Below the pieces are notes generated by a model. It searched no databases and was not told the DNA's origin. It saw nothing but the letters and a program-made list of their open reading frames with translations. The position numbers and the translations under genes were made by a program. This document shows positions 1 to 8,653 of a stretch of DNA of 64,000 nt, piece after piece (the stretch's first letter is position 1; every line of letters begins with the position of its first letter). This stretch comes from Flavobacterium sp. ASV13 (GTDB lineage: Bacteria > Bacteroidota > Bacteroidia > Flavobacteriales > Flavobacteriaceae): NCBI RefSeq assembly GCF_000745775.1, contig NZ_JQJY01000001.1, forward strand, positions 620,001 through 684,000. Reading direction: 5' to 3'.

Positions 1-53
1 AAAAACTCTTTTTCAGCCTTTTAACTAAATAAATCAAAAAATTATCAAATAAT

Positions 54-75
54 TATACCGATTGGTATATATTTG
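54..75 (+). promoter_or_regulatory. TetR operator 1 and -7 promoter element
   Basis: Positions 54-69 read TATACCGATTGGTATA, a near-perfect palindrome. The Bacteroidota-type -7 element TATATTTG at 68-75 overlaps its right edge. The site lies just upstream of the TetR gene that starts at 98, so autorepression is likely. The same motif recurs at 726-741 and 1324-1339. Confidence 0.75.
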
Positions 76-97
76 CAATGTCAAAATGATTTTTATC

Positions 98-688
98 ATG
101 AGTAAAGCAGAAAGAACCAAACAATTTATCATAGAACAAACTGCGCCAATCTTCAATATGAAAGGCTACAGCGGAACTTCGATGAGTGATATTACGGAAG
201 CAACCGGACTTACGAAAGGTAGTATTTACGGGAATTTCGAAAATAAAGATGAAGTTGCCATTGCTGCTTTTAAATTCAATGTAAAAAAACTTCAGGATGC
301 TTTTTCGCGAGAAATAGATCAACAGGCTACTTTTAAAGGCAAATTATTAGTTTACCCAAAACTTTACTCCGAATATGCAAATTTGAAAGTAACAAAAGGC
401 GGTTGTCCAATTTTAAATACCGCAACCGAATCTGATGATACACATCCTATTTTGAAGAAATATGCCGAGAGAACGCTCAAATATTGGAAAGAAAAAATAA
501 TGTATTTTATCGATCAGGGAATTTTGGCAGGTGAATTTAAAGCCGATTCAATTGATACAGAGAAGACTGCACTAACCATAATCGCTTTAATTGAAGGCGC
601 AATCATGATCAGCAAATTGACTAACAATCTAGATAATTTGTCAAGTATTATGACTTCGGTTTACAAAATAATAGACGATTTAGAATAA
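98..688 (+). CDS. TetR/AcrR family transcriptional repressor (first of two)
   Basis: A 196-residue one-component repressor. The N-terminal helix-turn-helix spans about residues 28-47 (SMSDITEATGLTKGSIYGNF), and the rest is a ligand-binding domain with the GGCPILNTATESDD signature common in this subfamily. I chose ATG 98 over an earlier in-frame start at 62 because position 62 lies inside the operator and -7 element. It resembles the second TetR at 2970 over the first 50 residues. Palindromes matching its own operator precede the downstream thioesterase and MFS genes, so it probably represses all three. The inducer is unknown, possibly a lipophilic toxic compound given the exporter. Confidence 0.9.
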   Translation: MSKAERTKQFIIEQTAPIFNMKGYSGTSMSDITEATGLTKGSIYGNFENKDEVAIAAFKFNVKKLQDAFSREIDQQATFKGKLLVYPKLYSEYANLKVTKGGCPILNTATESDDTHPILKKYAERTLKYWKEKIMYFIDQGILAGEFKADSIDTEKTALTIIALIEGAIMISKLTNNLDNLSSIMTSVYKIIDDLE

Positions 689-714
689 AGCAATTTCAGA
701 AAGTTGCTTTTTTT
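687..714 (+). terminator. Rho-independent terminator after first TetR gene
   Basis: AAAGCAA and TTGCTTT pair around a short loop and a T run follows. It begins at the TetR stop codon. Confidence 0.6.
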
Positions 715-725
715 AGCAAACAAAA

Positions 726-741
726 TATACCAATCGGTATT
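726..741. promoter_or_regulatory. TetR operator 2, upstream of thioesterase
   Basis: TATACCAATCGGTATT shares the TATACC-n4-GGTAT architecture with the sites at 54-69 and 1324-1339. It sits in the spacer between the TetR gene and the thioesterase gene. Confidence 0.65.
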
Positions 742-782
742 ATTTAATTATAAATTGTTAATTATGAATTATAAATGTAATT

Positions 783-808
783 GTCAGGCTGAGCGAAGTC
801 GAAGCCTC
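783..808. repeat. Short intergenic hairpin repeat
   Basis: A GC-richer string in an AT-rich spacer. AGGCT and AGCCT form the arms and GAGCGAAGTCGA the loop. From memory, strings of this kind recur in intergenic regions of many Flavobacterium genomes. No second copy was noticed in this window. Confidence 0.5.
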
Positions 809-848
809 TTATAAACCTGAAACTTTAAACCTTAAAAATAAACATCAA

Positions 849-1295
849 ATGCAAAAAACAAGACTACAAGTACTTCAAGATCATTTAAACAGAGAATTCA
901 CAGCTTCGCCCTCACCTTTTATGCTTTGGATGAAACCAATCGTTTTAGTAGCAGAACATGGTACTGTCACTTTTAAATATGTCGTAAGAGAAGAAATGTC
1001 AAATCCGATTAAATCTCTGCATGGAGGTGTTACAGCAGCAATTGCAGACGATTGTATTGGAGCTACTTTATTTTCTTTAGATGAAGAACATTTTTACACT
1101 ACAATCAACCTCAACATTGATTATTTTGCTCCGGCGCATGTTGGCGATACGATTTTGGCAAAAACCGCTATCATCAAAAAAGGAAAACAATTTGTAAACG
1201 CACAATGCGAAATCTGGAACGAAGCTGAAACCCGACTAATTGCCAGAGCTTATTCGAATCTATTCAAAACCAATGTAATTAAAAAAGTGCTTTAA
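849..1295 (+). CDS. Hotdog-fold thioesterase, PaaI/YdiI-like
   Basis: A 148-residue cytoplasmic acyl-CoA thioesterase-like protein. The motif HGGVTAAIADDCIG (about residues 57-70) is the characteristic HGG(x)nD helix of PaaI-type hotdog enzymes, and the length fits a single hotdog domain. It lies between the TetR gene and an MFS exporter, with a TetR-type palindrome in its upstream spacer, so co-regulation with the exporter is likely. The substrate cannot be told; aromatic or fatty acyl-CoA are the usual options for the family. Confidence 0.85.
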   Translation: MQKTRLQVLQDHLNREFTASPSPFMLWMKPIVLVAEHGTVTFKYVVREEMSNPIKSLHGGVTAAIADDCIGATLFSLDEEHFYTTINLNIDYFAPAHVGDTILAKTAIIKKGKQFVNAQCEIWNEAETRLIARAYSNLFKTNVIKKVL

Positions 1296-1313
1296 TTTTC
1301 AAAGCCTTTTTTT
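1282..1313 (+). terminator. Probable terminator overlapping thioesterase stop
   Basis: AAAAAG(T)GCTTT at 1282-1293 pairs with AAAGCCTTTTT at 1301-1311 with one bulged base. A T run follows. Confidence 0.45.
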
Positions 1314-1323
1314 TAATCAAAAA

Positions 1324-1339
1324 TATACCAATTGGTATA
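1324..1339. promoter_or_regulatory. TetR operator 3, upstream of MFS exporter
   Basis: TATACCAATTGGTATA is a perfect 16-bp palindrome that ends 10 bases before the exporter's ATG. It is the best match of the three TATACC-type sites. Confidence 0.75.
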
Positions 1340-1349
1340 AAAAATAATT

Positions 1350-2900
1350 ATGACACCATTACAACGAAAACTTCTGATTTTAACCGTAATCCTCGCCGCG
1401 ATTATGGAACTTATTGATATTTCAATTGTCAATGTTGCGCTTTCGCACATGAGTGGCAATTTGGGCGCGACTTTAGAAGATACTTCTTGGGTCATTACTG
1501 CTTATGCCATTGCCAATGTAATCATCATTCCGATTACGAGTTTTTTAAGTGCCAATCTCGGGCGTAGAAATTATTATATTGGCTCGGTTATTCTGTTTAC
1601 TTTCTGTTCTTTTATGTGCGGGCATTCATCGAATATCTGGATGCTTGTCTTTTTCAGATTCTTTCAGGGAATTGGTGGAGGTGCTTTATTATCCATATCT
1701 CAAGTAGTGGTATTTGAGCTTTTTCCGAAAGACAAACAATCAACAGCCGGCGCTTTATTTGGAGCAGGAATTTTCATCGGACCAACGATTGGGCCAACAC
1801 TTGGCGGTTATATTACTGAAAACTACGATTGGCCCTGGATTTTCCTGATCAATATTCCAATCGGGATTTTGGTTACAATTTCTTGTCTTTTTCTGCTGAA
1901 AGAACCGCCCGTAAAACCAGAAATCACCAAAGTCGACTGGATCGGAATTGCTTTATTGGCAATTGGAGTCGGTGCTCTTCAAACTGTTTTGGAACGCGGC
2001 GAAGTCGAAGATTGGTTCGAAACACGTTATATTGTAGTCCTTGCAGTTATTGCTTCAATTTCCTTATTGACTTTCATTTATTGGGAATTAACGATTGATA
2101 AACCTGTGGTTAATCTTCGGGTTCTTAAAAGCAAATCGCTAAGCATTGCCGCAATTCTGACTTTTGTCACTGGATTTGGAATGTTTATTTCGATATATAT
2201 CAGTCCCGTTGTGGCACAGCGACTTTTGAGTTTTTCACCATATCAAACTGGTTTGCTTTTGTTACCGGGCGCTTTATTTGCATTGGTCGCCTTAAAACTT
2301 TGCGGAACATTATTGCAAAAAGGCGTTTCTCCGGTTCTTATTATTGCAGCGGGTTTTCTTTTGTTTATTTATTTTAACTGGAGGATGTCTGAAATCACTT
2401 TAGATACCAGCGCTTTTGAAGTATCAACAGCTTTAATCTTTCGCGCTTTAGGAATGGCTTTATTGACTGTTCCATTAACTATGCTGGCTGTTTCTTCGCT
2501 TGATGATAAAGATGTTGGCCAAGGCGCTGCACTCAATAATATGATGCGTCAATTAGGGGGTTCTTTTGGTGTTTCTATCATCAATACTTATATCGCGCAT
2601 CGTTTTGCTGAACACAGAAATGTTTTGATTTCGAATGTAACTTTGGATAACACAAAAGCCATGAACCGAATTAATGCTTACATCACTTATTTCCAACACA
2701 GAGGTTTTGCATATAATGAAGCAAAGTCAAAAGCATTAAAACTAATGGAAAATATTGTGACGAGACAATCTTCTTTATTAAGTTATCGGGATGCTTTTCT
2801 TTTTGTTGGTTTATTTTTTGTCATCACGCTGCCCCTGTTATTGCTGGTAATGAACAAGTCTAAAAAGCCAAAAACGAATATAATTTTATCCGATCATTAA
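1350..2900 (+). CDS. MFS drug exporter, DHA2 (EmrB/QacA) type
   Basis: A 516-residue inner-membrane protein with about 14 hydrophobic segments, the usual length for DHA2 drug:H+ antiporters. Visible family motifs are an early acidic residue in TM1 (MELIDISIVNVAL), the cytoplasmic loop SANLGRR (motif A), and the TM5 antiporter motif GAGIFIGPTIGPTLGGY (motif C). It probably exports a lipophilic drug or toxic metabolite. The perfect operator at 1324-1339 indicates control by the TetR encoded at 98. No membrane fusion or outer-membrane partner is adjacent, so it may work alone or with an unlinked EmrA/TolC pair. Confidence 0.9.
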   Translation: MTPLQRKLLILTVILAAIMELIDISIVNVALSHMSGNLGATLEDTSWVITAYAIANVIIIPITSFLSANLGRRNYYIGSVILFTFCSFMCGHSSNIWMLVFFRFFQGIGGGALLSISQVVVFELFPKDKQSTAGALFGAGIFIGPTIGPTLGGYITENYDWPWIFLINIPIGILVTISCLFLLKEPPVKPEITKVDWIGIALLAIGVGALQTVLERGEVEDWFETRYIVVLAVIASISLLTFIYWELTIDKPVVNLRVLKSKSLSIAAILTFVTGFGMFISIYISPVVAQRLLSFSPYQTGLLLLPGALFALVALKLCGTLLQKGVSPVLIIAAGFLLFIYFNWRMSEITLDTSAFEVSTALIFRALGMALLTVPLTMLAVSSLDDKDVGQGAALNNMMRQLGGSFGVSIINTYIAHRFAEHRNVLISNVTLDNTKAMNRINAYITYFQHRGFAYNEAKSKALKLMENIVTRQSSLLSYRDAFLFVGLFFVITLPLLLLVMNKSKKPKTNIILSDH

Positions 2901-2916
2901 AAAAAACATCAAAAAA

Positions 2917-2948
2917 TTTGTTTTTATGACCAATCGGTCATATATTTG
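2917..2948 (+). promoter_or_regulatory. Promoter with embedded TetR operator (second repressor)
   Basis: A -33 type TTTG at 2917-2920 and a -7 element TATATTTG at 2941-2948 are 20 bases apart. The palindrome ATGACCAATCGGTCAT at 2926-2941 fills the spacer. Repressor binding there would block RNA polymerase, giving autorepression of the TetR gene at 2970. The outer bases (TGACC) differ from the TATACC sites of the first repressor. Confidence 0.75.
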
Positions 2949-2969
2949 TACCGTTAAATAAAAGCTATC

Positions 2970-3557
2970 ATGGCAAAGGGAGAAGAAACCAGACAATTTA
3001 TCATAGAAAAAGCAGCACCAATTTTTAATACAAAAGGGATTGCAGCAACGGCTATGAGCGATATTATGGAGGCAACCAAATTGTCAAAAGGAAGCATGTA
3101 CGTTCATTTTGAAAATAAGGAAGTCCTTGCCTGGGCCGCTGTTGATCATAATATGAAAATATTAGGCGATAAATTGGTTTCTGAAATCAGTAAAAGCAAA
3201 ACAGCAAAAGAAGAATTATTTACGTATATCGATTTTTTTAGTAATGCTGTAAATCCACCTTTAACAGGAGGTTGCCCATTATTAAATTTTGGAACCGAAG
3301 CTGACGACACCAACCCTATTGTAAAAGAGAAAATCAATAAAGGCTGTAATGCTAATCAACAATTATTAGCCAGCAGTGTCAATAAAGGAATCGCCAACGG
3401 AGAATTCAAACCAAACTGGAATGCCGAAGAATTTGCAGTAATCATGTTTGCCATGATGGAAGGCGGACATTTAATTTCAAGAATGTCAGGTAACAACGAT
3501 AAAATGAAAATTATCGCTAAAACCCTCAAAAATATAATAGAGGAAAACAGCCTCTAA
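2970..3557 (+). CDS. TetR/AcrR family transcriptional repressor (second)
   Basis: A 195-residue TetR protein. The HTH lies at about residues 28-47 (AMSDIMEATKLSKGSMYVHF), and the ligand domain contains GGCPLLNFGTEADD, close to the GGCPILN motif of the first TetR. The two are therefore likely paralogues. The recognition helix differs (SKGSMYVHF here, TKGSIYGNF in the first), in line with the different outer bases of the two operator sets. Sites of the TGACC type occur only before this gene and before the next gene, a short-chain dehydrogenase, which is its likely target. Confidence 0.9.
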   Translation: MAKGEETRQFIIEKAAPIFNTKGIAATAMSDIMEATKLSKGSMYVHFENKEVLAWAAVDHNMKILGDKLVSEISKSKTAKEELFTYIDFFSNAVNPPLTGGCPLLNFGTEADDTNPIVKEKINKGCNANQQLLASSVNKGIANGEFKPNWNAEEFAVIMFAMMEGGHLISRMSGNNDKMKIIAKTLKNIIEENSL

Positions 3558-3575
3558 TTTTTTTTTATTAAAAAA

Positions 3576-3591
3576 ATGACCGATTGGTCAT
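3576..3591. promoter_or_regulatory. TetR operator upstream of SDR gene
   Basis: ATGACCGATTGGTCAT is the reverse-complement match of the site at 2926-2941. It lies between the second TetR gene and the SDR gene that starts at 3654. Confidence 0.7.
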
Positions 3592-3653
3592 AAATTTTAA
3601 AAATTAAATATAATAATTCACAACTCATCATTAACAATTAAAAATTAGAAAAC

Positions 3654-4466
3654 ATGTCAAAAACAATTTTAATTTCAGGAGCATCAAAAGGATTCGGAAG
3701 AGCCTGGACAGAAGCATTTTTAGCAAAAGGATACAAGGTAGCTGCAACAGCCAGAAATATTGATACCCTAGCCGATTTAAAAGAACAATACGGAGACGCG
3801 ATTTTACCTCTTAAACTAGATGTAAACAATCGTTCAGAGTCGTTTGCAGTGGTAGAAAAAGTACAACAGCATTTCGGAACTATAGATATCCTGATTAATA
3901 ATGCAGGTTACGCTTTAAACGGTGCTGTAGAAGAAGCTACAGAAAGCGAAGCAAGAGCACAATTCGAAACCAATTTCTTTGGTACACTTTGGTTAACACA
4001 AGCGGTATTGCCAATTATGAGAAAACAACAAAGTGGCCATATTATTCAGGTTTCTTCTATTTTAGGAATCGCTACTTTACCAATCATTGGTTTATATAAC
4101 GCGTCTAAATTTGCTGTTGAAGGTCTTACTGAAACATTGGCTTCAGAAGTAAAACAATTCGGAATTAACGTTACTTTGGTTGAACCAAATGGTTACGTTA
4201 CGGATATTTGGGGTAACGGAATCATTAGTGAAAGCATCCCTGCTTATGACGGAATCAAAAAAGCCATTGCAGATGGACATGATCCTGATACTTTCGGAAA
4301 AACAAGCGCTACAGTTCCGGCGATCATTAAATTAGTCGAAGCTGAAAATCCTCCTTTACGCCTATTTTTAGGAAAAGTAGCTTTACCATTTGCTAAACAA
4401 ACCTATGAACAAAAACTAAAAACCTGGGAAGAATGGGCAGACGTTTCTGTTGCCGCTCACGGTTAA
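3654..4466 (+). CDS. Short-chain dehydrogenase/reductase (SDR)
   Basis: A 270-residue classical SDR, probably NADP-dependent, cytoplasmic. Visible features are the nucleotide-binding glycine motif GASKGFG near residue 8, the structural NNAG motif, and the catalytic YxxxK with Tyr148 and Lys152 (YNASK). The first loop resembles those of SDRs that reduce aldehydes or ketones. A TGACC-type operator in the upstream spacer points to induction through the adjacent TetR, a common arrangement for detoxification reductases. The substrate is unknown. Confidence 0.9.
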   Translation: MSKTILISGASKGFGRAWTEAFLAKGYKVAATARNIDTLADLKEQYGDAILPLKLDVNNRSESFAVVEKVQQHFGTIDILINNAGYALNGAVEEATESEARAQFETNFFGTLWLTQAVLPIMRKQQSGHIIQVSSILGIATLPIIGLYNASKFAVEGLTETLASEVKQFGINVTLVEPNGYVTDIWGNGIISESIPAYDGIKKAIADGHDPDTFGKTSATVPAIIKLVEAENPPLRLFLGKVALPFAKQTYEQKLKTWEEWADVSVAAHG

Positions 4467-4487
4467 TTTGATTTCTGATTTTAATTG

Positions 4488-4529
4488 AAAAAGCGAGACC
4501 AATTCTGTATAGAAAGTCTCGCTTTTTTT
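4488..4529 (+). terminator. Strong Rho-independent terminator after SDR
   Basis: AAAAAGCGAGAC (4488-4499) and GTCTCGCTTTTT (4516-4527) form a 12-bp stem followed by T residues. It ends the TetR/SDR unit before the convergent TonB receptor gene. Confidence 0.9.
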
Positions 4530-4549
4530 ATGCTTCAATTTTTAAGTTT

Positions 4550-6763
4550 TTACCAGCTGTATTTCAAAATCAATCGGGCATTAAATGGAGTTCCCGCCGT
4601 AAAATGAATTTCTTCAACTGAAGCTGTTTCATTTGCTAATCTTGATTCGGTCAGAAATTGGGTTTCTTTCCATTTGGTATCAAAAATATTGTCAATGTTC
4701 ACTCCTATTGATACTTTTTTAATCTGATAATTTACAGAGAAATCCGTGATGCAATAGCCTTTTGCTACAACCGAATTGTCTTCATTTGCGGGACGATCCC
4801 CCAAGAAACGGGTTCTTAAACTTCCCGAAAAACCTTTTAAATCTTTTACCGAAAACCCGTTCATTAAAGTATGAACCGGCGCTAATGGCAAATAATCATT
4901 TCCTTTTGGCTCGTCAAGCGAACGTGCATGCGTATACGTATAATCGGTATTCCAGAATAACCAATTTGTTAATTGGTATCTGAACCCAAAATCAAAACCT
5001 TTTCGCTGTGTTTTACCGCTTGGTTCTACAACTGCTTCGTCTCCAACATATACAAATTCCTGTGCCAAATACAAATACCAAATTGCCGAATTTACAATCA
5101 TTCTTGGAAATGGTTTCCAATTGATTCCCAAATCTGCTCCGTAAGTTTCAGGTAAAATTTCCTGTCCTTTTTGCGCCACCACAACACGTGTATCGTTGCT
5201 ATGAAAACCTTTTCCTAGTTTCAGGAAATATTGCAAAGTGTTGTTTTGAGTATATAAAAAGTTCAGTTTTGGACTTACAATAGCTTTACTTTCTGTTTGA
5301 TTTGTATAAACCGAAGCCAATTGATCTTCATATCCAAATTTGAAATAATCCACACGCAAGCCTGCATTTATAAGCCATTTCCCAGAAGTAAAATCAAAAC
5401 TTGTAAAAGAGAAAAGATTCGTCTGATTCACATTTCCTAAACTCAAATAATCTAAAACTGTTTTTCGGTTTAAAGTGTGCGATAACTCGACATCTTTATT
5501 ATTGTCATTTCGCAATCCTGCACCCAGTTTAAAACGCCAATTTTCATTCAATTTCTGATCATATTCCGACTGAAAACCTACAATTGTTCTGTTTTCTTTC
5601 TGTTTGATTTGATCGCCATTTACCGGATCATTCAAGAAAAAAGTAAAATTAGAATACAATTCAAAATCATATTTGCTCAAATAAGCCGTATTTTTTATCT
5701 GTGTATTTTCATCAATTTTGGCGTCGTACTGCAAATTGAAATTGGTTCTGTCAGTGTTTCCGCCTTCATTTGGATCAATAGCACCGAAATGCGAAATTGT
5801 GCCATCATTCACTGCGCGATCCGGAATTTGTCCGCTGGCATCCCACTGGCTTTTAAAATGAGATACAAACAATGCTATTCGATCGCCGTTGTTTAATTTG
5901 GCGTTATATTTTGCAAACAAATTGATTCGGTTAAAGTTTTGAGGCGCATCAAAATAACCATCGGTCATCATGTATTCTCCCGCAAAATACGCCGATTGAT
6001 TTTCTTTATTCAACAAATTAAACAAAGCAACCGTTCTAAAAGTATCAAACTGACCGCCTTCAAAAGAAACAGAACTATGTTCCAATGCATTTTTGGTATT
6101 AAAACCAACATAACCCGCCGTTGTAAAATCTCCTTTATCAGCAAAATAAGATCCTTTGTCAAAATCAATATTATCAACTGTTTCCGGAATTACAAAGTGA
6201 AGATCAGAATATCCTTGTCCGTGCGCATGCGAAACCATATTTACAGGCATTCCATCAACCGAAATATTAATATCTGTACCGTGATCACAGTCAAATCCTC
6301 TCAGGAAAATTTGTTCTGCTTTTCCTCCACCAGCATGCTGACCGATGAATAATCCAGGAACTTTTCGCAATAAATCCTGAGAATTGGATATTGGCTGGAT
6401 TTCTAAATCAATTTTTGAAATTGTATTCAGGTATTTCAAATTGTTTGTAATGGTTACTTCTTCAAGCAAAAAAGGTTTTTCTTCTAATGAAATTGTCAAA
6501 AAATCTACAGAGAGAAAAGAGATAAATTTGATTTTTTGAGTAATAAATCCTTGTTTACTGATTTCTAAACTATCATTTAATTGAATCCCTTCTAAAGTAA
6601 ATTTTCCGTTTACGTCACTGTGTGCATGATTTTTTGAAACCAAATCACGAATTAAGACTTCAGAAAGTGGTTTTCCTTTTGCATCATTTATAACTCCATT
6701 TATAGATTGTGCGTGAATTGAATAAGACAGAACAAAAAAAAGAATTGCAGATAAAAATTTCAT
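4550..6763 (-). CDS. TonB-dependent outer-membrane receptor
   Basis: A protein of about 737 residues from the ATG at 6763. An in-frame start 51 bases upstream would put residues before an otherwise normal signal peptide (MKFLSAILFFVLSYSIHAQS). A carboxypeptidase-regulatory-like domain follows (INGVINDAKGKPLSEVLIRD), then the plug (LLRKVPGLFIGQHAGGGKAEQIFLRGFDCDHGTDINISVDGMP) and a beta-barrel ending in an aromatic C-terminus (LKYSW). His-rich HAHGQGYSDLHF follows the plug's DGMP segment. The ligand is unknown. No SusD partner is adjacent, which argues for a metal or small-molecule substrate rather than a glycan. Confidence 0.9.
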   Translation of the reverse strand: MKFLSAILFFVLSYSIHAQSINGVINDAKGKPLSEVLIRDLVSKNHAHSDVNGKFTLEGIQLNDSLEISKQGFITQKIKFISFLSVDFLTISLEEKPFLLEEVTITNNLKYLNTISKIDLEIQPISNSQDLLRKVPGLFIGQHAGGGKAEQIFLRGFDCDHGTDINISVDGMPVNMVSHAHGQGYSDLHFVIPETVDNIDFDKGSYFADKGDFTTAGYVGFNTKNALEHSSVSFEGGQFDTFRTVALFNLLNKENQSAYFAGEYMMTDGYFDAPQNFNRINLFAKYNAKLNNGDRIALFVSHFKSQWDASGQIPDRAVNDGTISHFGAIDPNEGGNTDRTNFNLQYDAKIDENTQIKNTAYLSKYDFELYSNFTFFLNDPVNGDQIKQKENRTIVGFQSEYDQKLNENWRFKLGAGLRNDNNKDVELSHTLNRKTVLDYLSLGNVNQTNLFSFTSFDFTSGKWLINAGLRVDYFKFGYEDQLASVYTNQTESKAIVSPKLNFLYTQNNTLQYFLKLGKGFHSNDTRVVVAQKGQEILPETYGADLGINWKPFPRMIVNSAIWYLYLAQEFVYVGDEAVVEPSGKTQRKGFDFGFRYQLTNWLFWNTDYTYTHARSLDEPKGNDYLPLAPVHTLMNGFSVKDLKGFSGSLRTRFLGDRPANEDNSVVAKGYCITDFSVNYQIKKVSIGVNIDNIFDTKWKETQFLTESRLANETASVEEIHFTAGTPFNARLILKYSW

Positions 6764-6826
6764 TAGATAAGGGAAAATGATTTTGTAAATTTTGGAGCAA
6801 AAATAGGCCTTCAAATAAACTTTTCA

Positions 6827-6864
6827 TAAAAAAACTCCCATTTCTAAAAAGAAATAAGAGTTTT
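6827..6864 (-). terminator. Terminator after MDR oxidoreductase (minus strand)
   Basis: AAAACTCccATTTCT (6831-6845) pairs with AGAAATaaGAGTTTT (6850-6864). Read on the minus strand, a T run follows. It lies just downstream of the oxidoreductase stop at 6887. Confidence 0.7.
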
Positions 6865-6886
6865 CAATTTATTCTCGAAAAATGAT

Positions 6887-7900
6887 TTAGAATTTAATCG
6901 CAATTTTCCCAATCGTTTTTCCCGATTCCAAAAGTTGATGCGCTTTCTTTAAATTCTCAACTGTTAGTCCGTTTAAAGTCTCATTTAAAGTGCTTTTTAA
7001 AATTCCGTTATCAAGTAAATCGGCCACTTTATTTAAAATGTGATGTTGTTCGATCATATCTTCGGTTTGAAACATGGAACGTGTGTACATCAATTCCCAG
7101 GAAAAAGAAACACTTTTGCTCTTTAAGCTATTTAATGCAACAGGATTGCTACTTCCTGTAATTGAAGCAATATGTCCCTGAGGTTTAATCAGTTCAGTCA
7201 TAATGTCCCAATAAGCATTGGTATCAACAAAATCCAAAATAAAATCAACATGTTGAAAACCAGCTTCTCTAACTGCCGAAATCAGGTTTTTATGATCCAC
7301 CACATAATCAGCACCTTGCTTTTTGCACCAATCAATTGTTTCAGGACGCGACGCTGTTGCAATAACCGTTAATCCAGCAATTTTCTTAGCCAATTGAATG
7401 GCAATCGAACCGACACCACCTGCTCCGCCAATAATTAAAATTGATTTTCCTTTGTCTTTTTCGGCACTAATTCTGATTCGGTCAAACAAAATTTCCCAAG
7501 CAGTTAAAGCGGTTAACGGAATTACAGCCGCTTCTTCTATACTCAATGATTTTGGTTTTCTACCTACAATTCTTTCATCAATAATCTGAAATTCGGCGTT
7601 ACTTCCTTGTTTTGTAATATCTCCAGCATAATAAACTGGGTCGCCTACTTCAAATAAAGTAACTTTTTCTCCAACAGCCTGCACAATTCCAACGGCATCC
7701 CAGCCAATGATTTTTGGGGTCTCAAGAACCGTATCTTTTGCGCTGTTTTGGCGGATTTTAAAATCGACGGGATTTACAGAAATCGCATCAATTTTTACTA
7801 ATAAATCATGCGCGCCTGGCACGGGTTTTACAGTTTCAAATTCTATAAAACTTTCTTTTTCTTCTATGGGTAGTGATGTTTTAAATCCTATTGCTTTCAT
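6887..7900 (-). CDS. Zinc-independent MDR-family alcohol dehydrogenase / quinone oxidoreductase
   Basis: A 337-residue medium-chain reductase. The N-terminal GroES-like domain has DAISVNPVDFKIRQ (about residues 38-51). The Rossmann domain has IIGGAGGVGSIAIQLAK (about residues 154-170), the NADP-binding loop of quinone oxidoreductases. I see no GHE catalytic-zinc motif. The family reduces quinones or enones with NAD(P)H in the cytoplasm. It is monocistronic between a TonB receptor and an AT-rich gap. The precise substrate is open. Confidence 0.88.
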   Translation of the reverse strand: MKAIGFKTSLPIEEKESFIEFETVKPVPGAHDLLVKIDAISVNPVDFKIRQNSAKDTVLETPKIIGWDAVGIVQAVGEKVTLFEVGDPVYYAGDITKQGSNAEFQIIDERIVGRKPKSLSIEEAAVIPLTALTAWEILFDRIRISAEKDKGKSILIIGGAGGVGSIAIQLAKKIAGLTVIATASRPETIDWCKKQGADYVVDHKNLISAVREAGFQHVDFILDFVDTNAYWDIMTELIKPQGHIASITGSSNPVALNSLKSKSVSFSWELMYTRSMFQTEDMIEQHHILNKVADLLDNGILKSTLNETLNGLTVENLKKAHQLLESGKTIGKIAIKF

Positions 7901-8268
7901 TTCTTTTTAATTTTATATTAAAATATACCAACAAAGATACTAGTGGTTTAAATTATTGAAGTTGTATATTTTTATCCAATATCGGTAGAAATTTAGCAAT
8001 TGTTAATTAGTTTCTGGCAGATTACAGTTTCAAATCCTTTTAAGTATAAATAACTGAATTCCAAATACTTTAATTCGAGCTGTTTTAAAATTAAAAATAT
8101 TTCGAACTTTTTTTTAATAATTCAAAATCCAAGTTTCAACTTTTATCGTAGTTAAGGAGAAAATAGCTGGGATTCAGGTAAACTCAAATGACATTACTTT
8201 TTGGGCATTTTGAAATTTATCCCATTTCCGGCTATCGCTTGTTTTATTAATTTTTAGGAAATTACAGT
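7901..8268. other. Intergenic region, no gene recognised
   Basis: 368 bases of very AT-rich sequence. A TATACC half-site at about 7924 resembles half of the first TetR operator but lacks the second arm. A GC-richer string around 8221-8240 may be a repeat fragment. No convincing ORF or RNA was seen. Confidence 0.5.
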
Positions 8269-8511
8269 TTGGACAAATTAGACATTGAAAGGTTAAAAAA
8301 ATCTTTACACTATTTAAAGAGTAAACAAAGGGAATTGAAAAGGCATGATGAAAATGAAATCCGAAGTTTAGAATCGATTATTAAACATCAAAAAAACTAC
8401 ATGGTGGAGCAATATAAATTATTGTATTATGAACCATCAATCAAACAAGAAATCAAAAACACCGAAATTTTCATCGGCAAAGTACAGAAAATTATAGACA
8501 TGTACCCCTAA
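8269..8511 (+). CDS. Small hypothetical protein, Lys/Glu-rich, helical
   Basis: An 80-residue ORF from a TTG codon, with AGGA about ten bases upstream. The product is highly charged (many Lys, Glu, Gln) and looks mostly helical, perhaps a short coiled coil around residues 5-55. There is no signal peptide, membrane segment or known motif. No ATG is available in frame near the start, and the frame is open only to a stop at 8248-8250, so it is either a TTG-started gene or chance. I do not recognise it. Confidence 0.4.
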   Translation: MDKLDIERLKKSLHYLKSKQRELKRHDENEIRSLESIIKHQKNYMVEQYKLLYYEPSIKQEIKNTEIFIGKVQKIIDMYP

Positions 8512-8653
8512 ACTGTTTGCAAGAATTTAATTTGGTTTATTATTCATTAGCGCTTCTAATTTTTTCAAACTTTGACAAAATTTTAGGCAATAGCTATATT
8601 TATATGGGTTTAAAATAAAGCCTTAAATTTGCTAATTCTAAAATACTTCAAAA

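Noticed and set aside
1829..2098. 89-residue plus-strand frame inside the MFS gene
   Set aside because: Out-of-frame shadow of a membrane protein gene.
5939..6352. 137-residue plus-strand frame inside the TonB receptor gene
   Set aside because: It is the opposite strand of a clear receptor gene, rich in Arg/Ile/Asn/Lys with no domain.
7920..7936. TATACC half-site upstream of the MDR oxidoreductase considered as a TetR operator
   Set aside because: Only one arm is present; the second half (GGTATA) is missing.
8221..8245. GC-richer string in the 7.9-8.3 kb gap considered as a transposon remnant
   Set aside because: No inverted ends, target duplication or transposase fragment could be seen.
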